Source of the DNA: Actinobacteria bacterium UBA6100
GTDB taxonomy: Bacteria; Actinomycetota; Coriobacteriia; Anaerosomatales; Anaerosomataceae
DNA: 64,000 nt
Assembly: GCA_002423585.1 (NCBI GenBank)
Contig: DIWS01000009.1
Location: forward strand, 70,938-134,937
Direction: 5' to 3'
Both the position numbers and the translations under genes were made by a program. Positions 61,588 through 64,000 of the stretch are shown here, piece by piece. The notes under the pieces are model-generated. The model saw nothing but the letters and a program-made list of their open reading frames with translations. It was not told where the DNA came from and did not search any database. Each line of letters starts with the position of its first letter. Position 1 is the stretch's first letter.

Positions 61588-62034
61588 CTAGCTCTTCGCG
61601 ACCTCGATCTTGGTCGTCTTTGGCCGTGCGGCCTCGAGCGCCTTCGGGACGTGCACCTCCAGGATGCCGTCCTTGTACGCCGCCGTGATGGCCGCCGGAT
61701 CCACACCCTCGGGGATGGTGAGCGAACGCTCGAAGGAGCCGTAGCTGCTCTCGCGGACGAGCCAGCCTTCGCCCTCCTCCTCCACCTTGGACTTCCGCTC
61801 GCCCCTTATCGTCAGCACGTTGTCCGTGAGCTCGATCTCGACCTCGTCGGGGTTGATACCCGGTAGCTCCGCGTGCACGGTGACGTCGTCACCGGTCCGC
61901 TTCACGTCGATCTTCGGCATCCACGCGACGCCCTCGCCCGCGCGCTCGGCAGTGCCGAGCCGGGCGAAGATCCGGTCCATGTCGCGCTGCATGCGCAGCG
62001 CCTCGCCGAACGGGTCCCACCGTACGATCGCCAT
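61588..62034 (-). CDS. hsp20: Small heat shock protein, Hsp20/alpha-crystallin family
   Basis: 148 residues. MAIVRWDPFGEALRMQRDMD RIF opens the N-terminal arm; the alpha-crystallin domain runs from about 40 to 135 with WMPKIDVKRTGDDVTVHAEL, PGINPDEVEIELTDNVLTIR, GERKSKVEEEGEGWLVRESS, YGSFERSLTIPEGVDPAAIT and YKDGILEVHVPKA. It is an ATP-independent chaperone holding unfolded proteins for ClpB/DnaK. GGAGGTGAT precedes the ATG. It lies 113 bases downstream of clpB on the same strand, a functional pairing. No HAIR or CIRCE element is visible in the gap. Confidence 0.95.
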   Translation of the reverse strand: MAIVRWDPFGEALRMQRDMDRIFARLGTAERAGEGVAWMPKIDVKRTGDDVTVHAELPGINPDEVEIELTDNVLTIRGERKSKVEEEGEGWLVRESSYGSFERSLTIPEGVDPAAITAAYKDGILEVHVPKALEAARPKTTKIEVAKS

Positions 62035-62108
62035 GATCATCACCTCCACATGTCCGCGGTCCGCGTCCGGTCATGGCGTGTCCGGCGCGAACGCCTCTTT
62101 CATTGCGC

Positions 62109-62132
62109 GTGAAGCCGGCCCGTCCGGCTCAC
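62109..62132. terminator. Weak terminator-like hairpin between clpB and hsp20
   Basis: GTGAAGCCGG and CCGGCTCAC pair around a 5-base loop, with one unpaired A. It lies 16 bases after the clpB stop and has no T-tract, so it may attenuate rather than stop transcription. Confidence 0.35.
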
Positions 62133-62147
62133 GCCAGGTCGTCGATC

Positions 62148-64000
<1,853 letters not shown>

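Overview
The window is about 64 kb of high-GC bacterial chromosome. It most likely comes from an anaerobic actinobacterium of the Coriobacteriia / OPB41 type. The best evidence for this is the actinobacterial gene order mazG - eno - (pyk) - ftsB/divIC - DUF501 - ppx at 39.1-45.4 kb. A flavodiiron protein, a corrinoid-binding protein and a selenocysteine system suggest an anaerobic or microaerobic lifestyle. The taxonomic call is inference.

Region by region. (1) 1-2.1 kb: a TetR repressor faces a DUF4386 membrane protein and an NADPH:quinone-reductase-like gene across a repeated palindromic operator. (2) 2.2-6.9 kb: an integron. It has a tyrosine integrase with the IntI-specific insertion, a candidate attI and five cassettes, each ending in an attC site: GNAT acetyltransferase; small membrane protein; zinc-ribbon/DUF2510 protein; PadR-DUF1048 in reverse; ParE/Phd-type toxin-antitoxin. 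The attC arms carry the two classical extrahelical bases, which fixes cassette orientation. The integrase points the same way as the cassettes, so this is the 'inverted integrase' layout. (3) 7-15.2 kb: DUF2892 protein, flavodiiron protein, lipoprotein, polyprenyl diphosphate synthase, a nitroreductase / FetAB-like ABC operon, DUF523-DUF1722 protein and photolyase. (4) 15.3-21.2 kb: selenocysteine locus (tRNA-Sec, selB, selA) interleaved with two nucleotidyltransferase (MNT)/HEPN pairs, each MNT with a palindromic operator. (5) 21.3-31.2 kb: a tandem duplication of a two-gene module of unknown function. Each copy has a zinc-ribbon membrane protein translationally coupled to an exported protein of about 1,400 residues with a strongly conserved C-terminal domain. 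(6) 31.2-33.1 kb: a PIN/ribbon-helix-helix toxin-antitoxin pair and selD, which itself reads through an in-frame TGA as selenocysteine. (7) 33.2-38.9 kb: an apparent operon of corrinoid-binding protein, TPR protein, glycosidase-like protein, degenerate GGDEF-EAL protein and META-domain protein. (8) 39-52 kb: tRNA-Leu, the ppx-to-mazG block, PrsA-like foldase, mfd, nth, DUF554, NYN RNase, and a peroxiredoxin whose catalytic residue is an in-frame TGA (selenocysteine). (9) 52.3-64 kb: HD-GYP protein, threonine aldolase / OB-fold / TrkH operon, zinc-ribbon membrane protein, SpoIIE-type phosphatase, GerMN lipoprotein-like protein, Hsp20 and the C-terminal part of ClpB.

How parts work together: SelD makes selenophosphate, SelA converts Ser-tRNA-Sec to Sec-tRNA-Sec, and SelB delivers it. 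Two users of the system, SelD and the peroxiredoxin, are in the same window, each with a hairpin downstream of the TGA suited to act as a bacterial SECIS. All synthesis and decoding parts of the pathway are therefore visible in one stretch. Most gene assignments rest on recognisable motifs. The duplicated giant-protein module and several small membrane proteins remain without known function.
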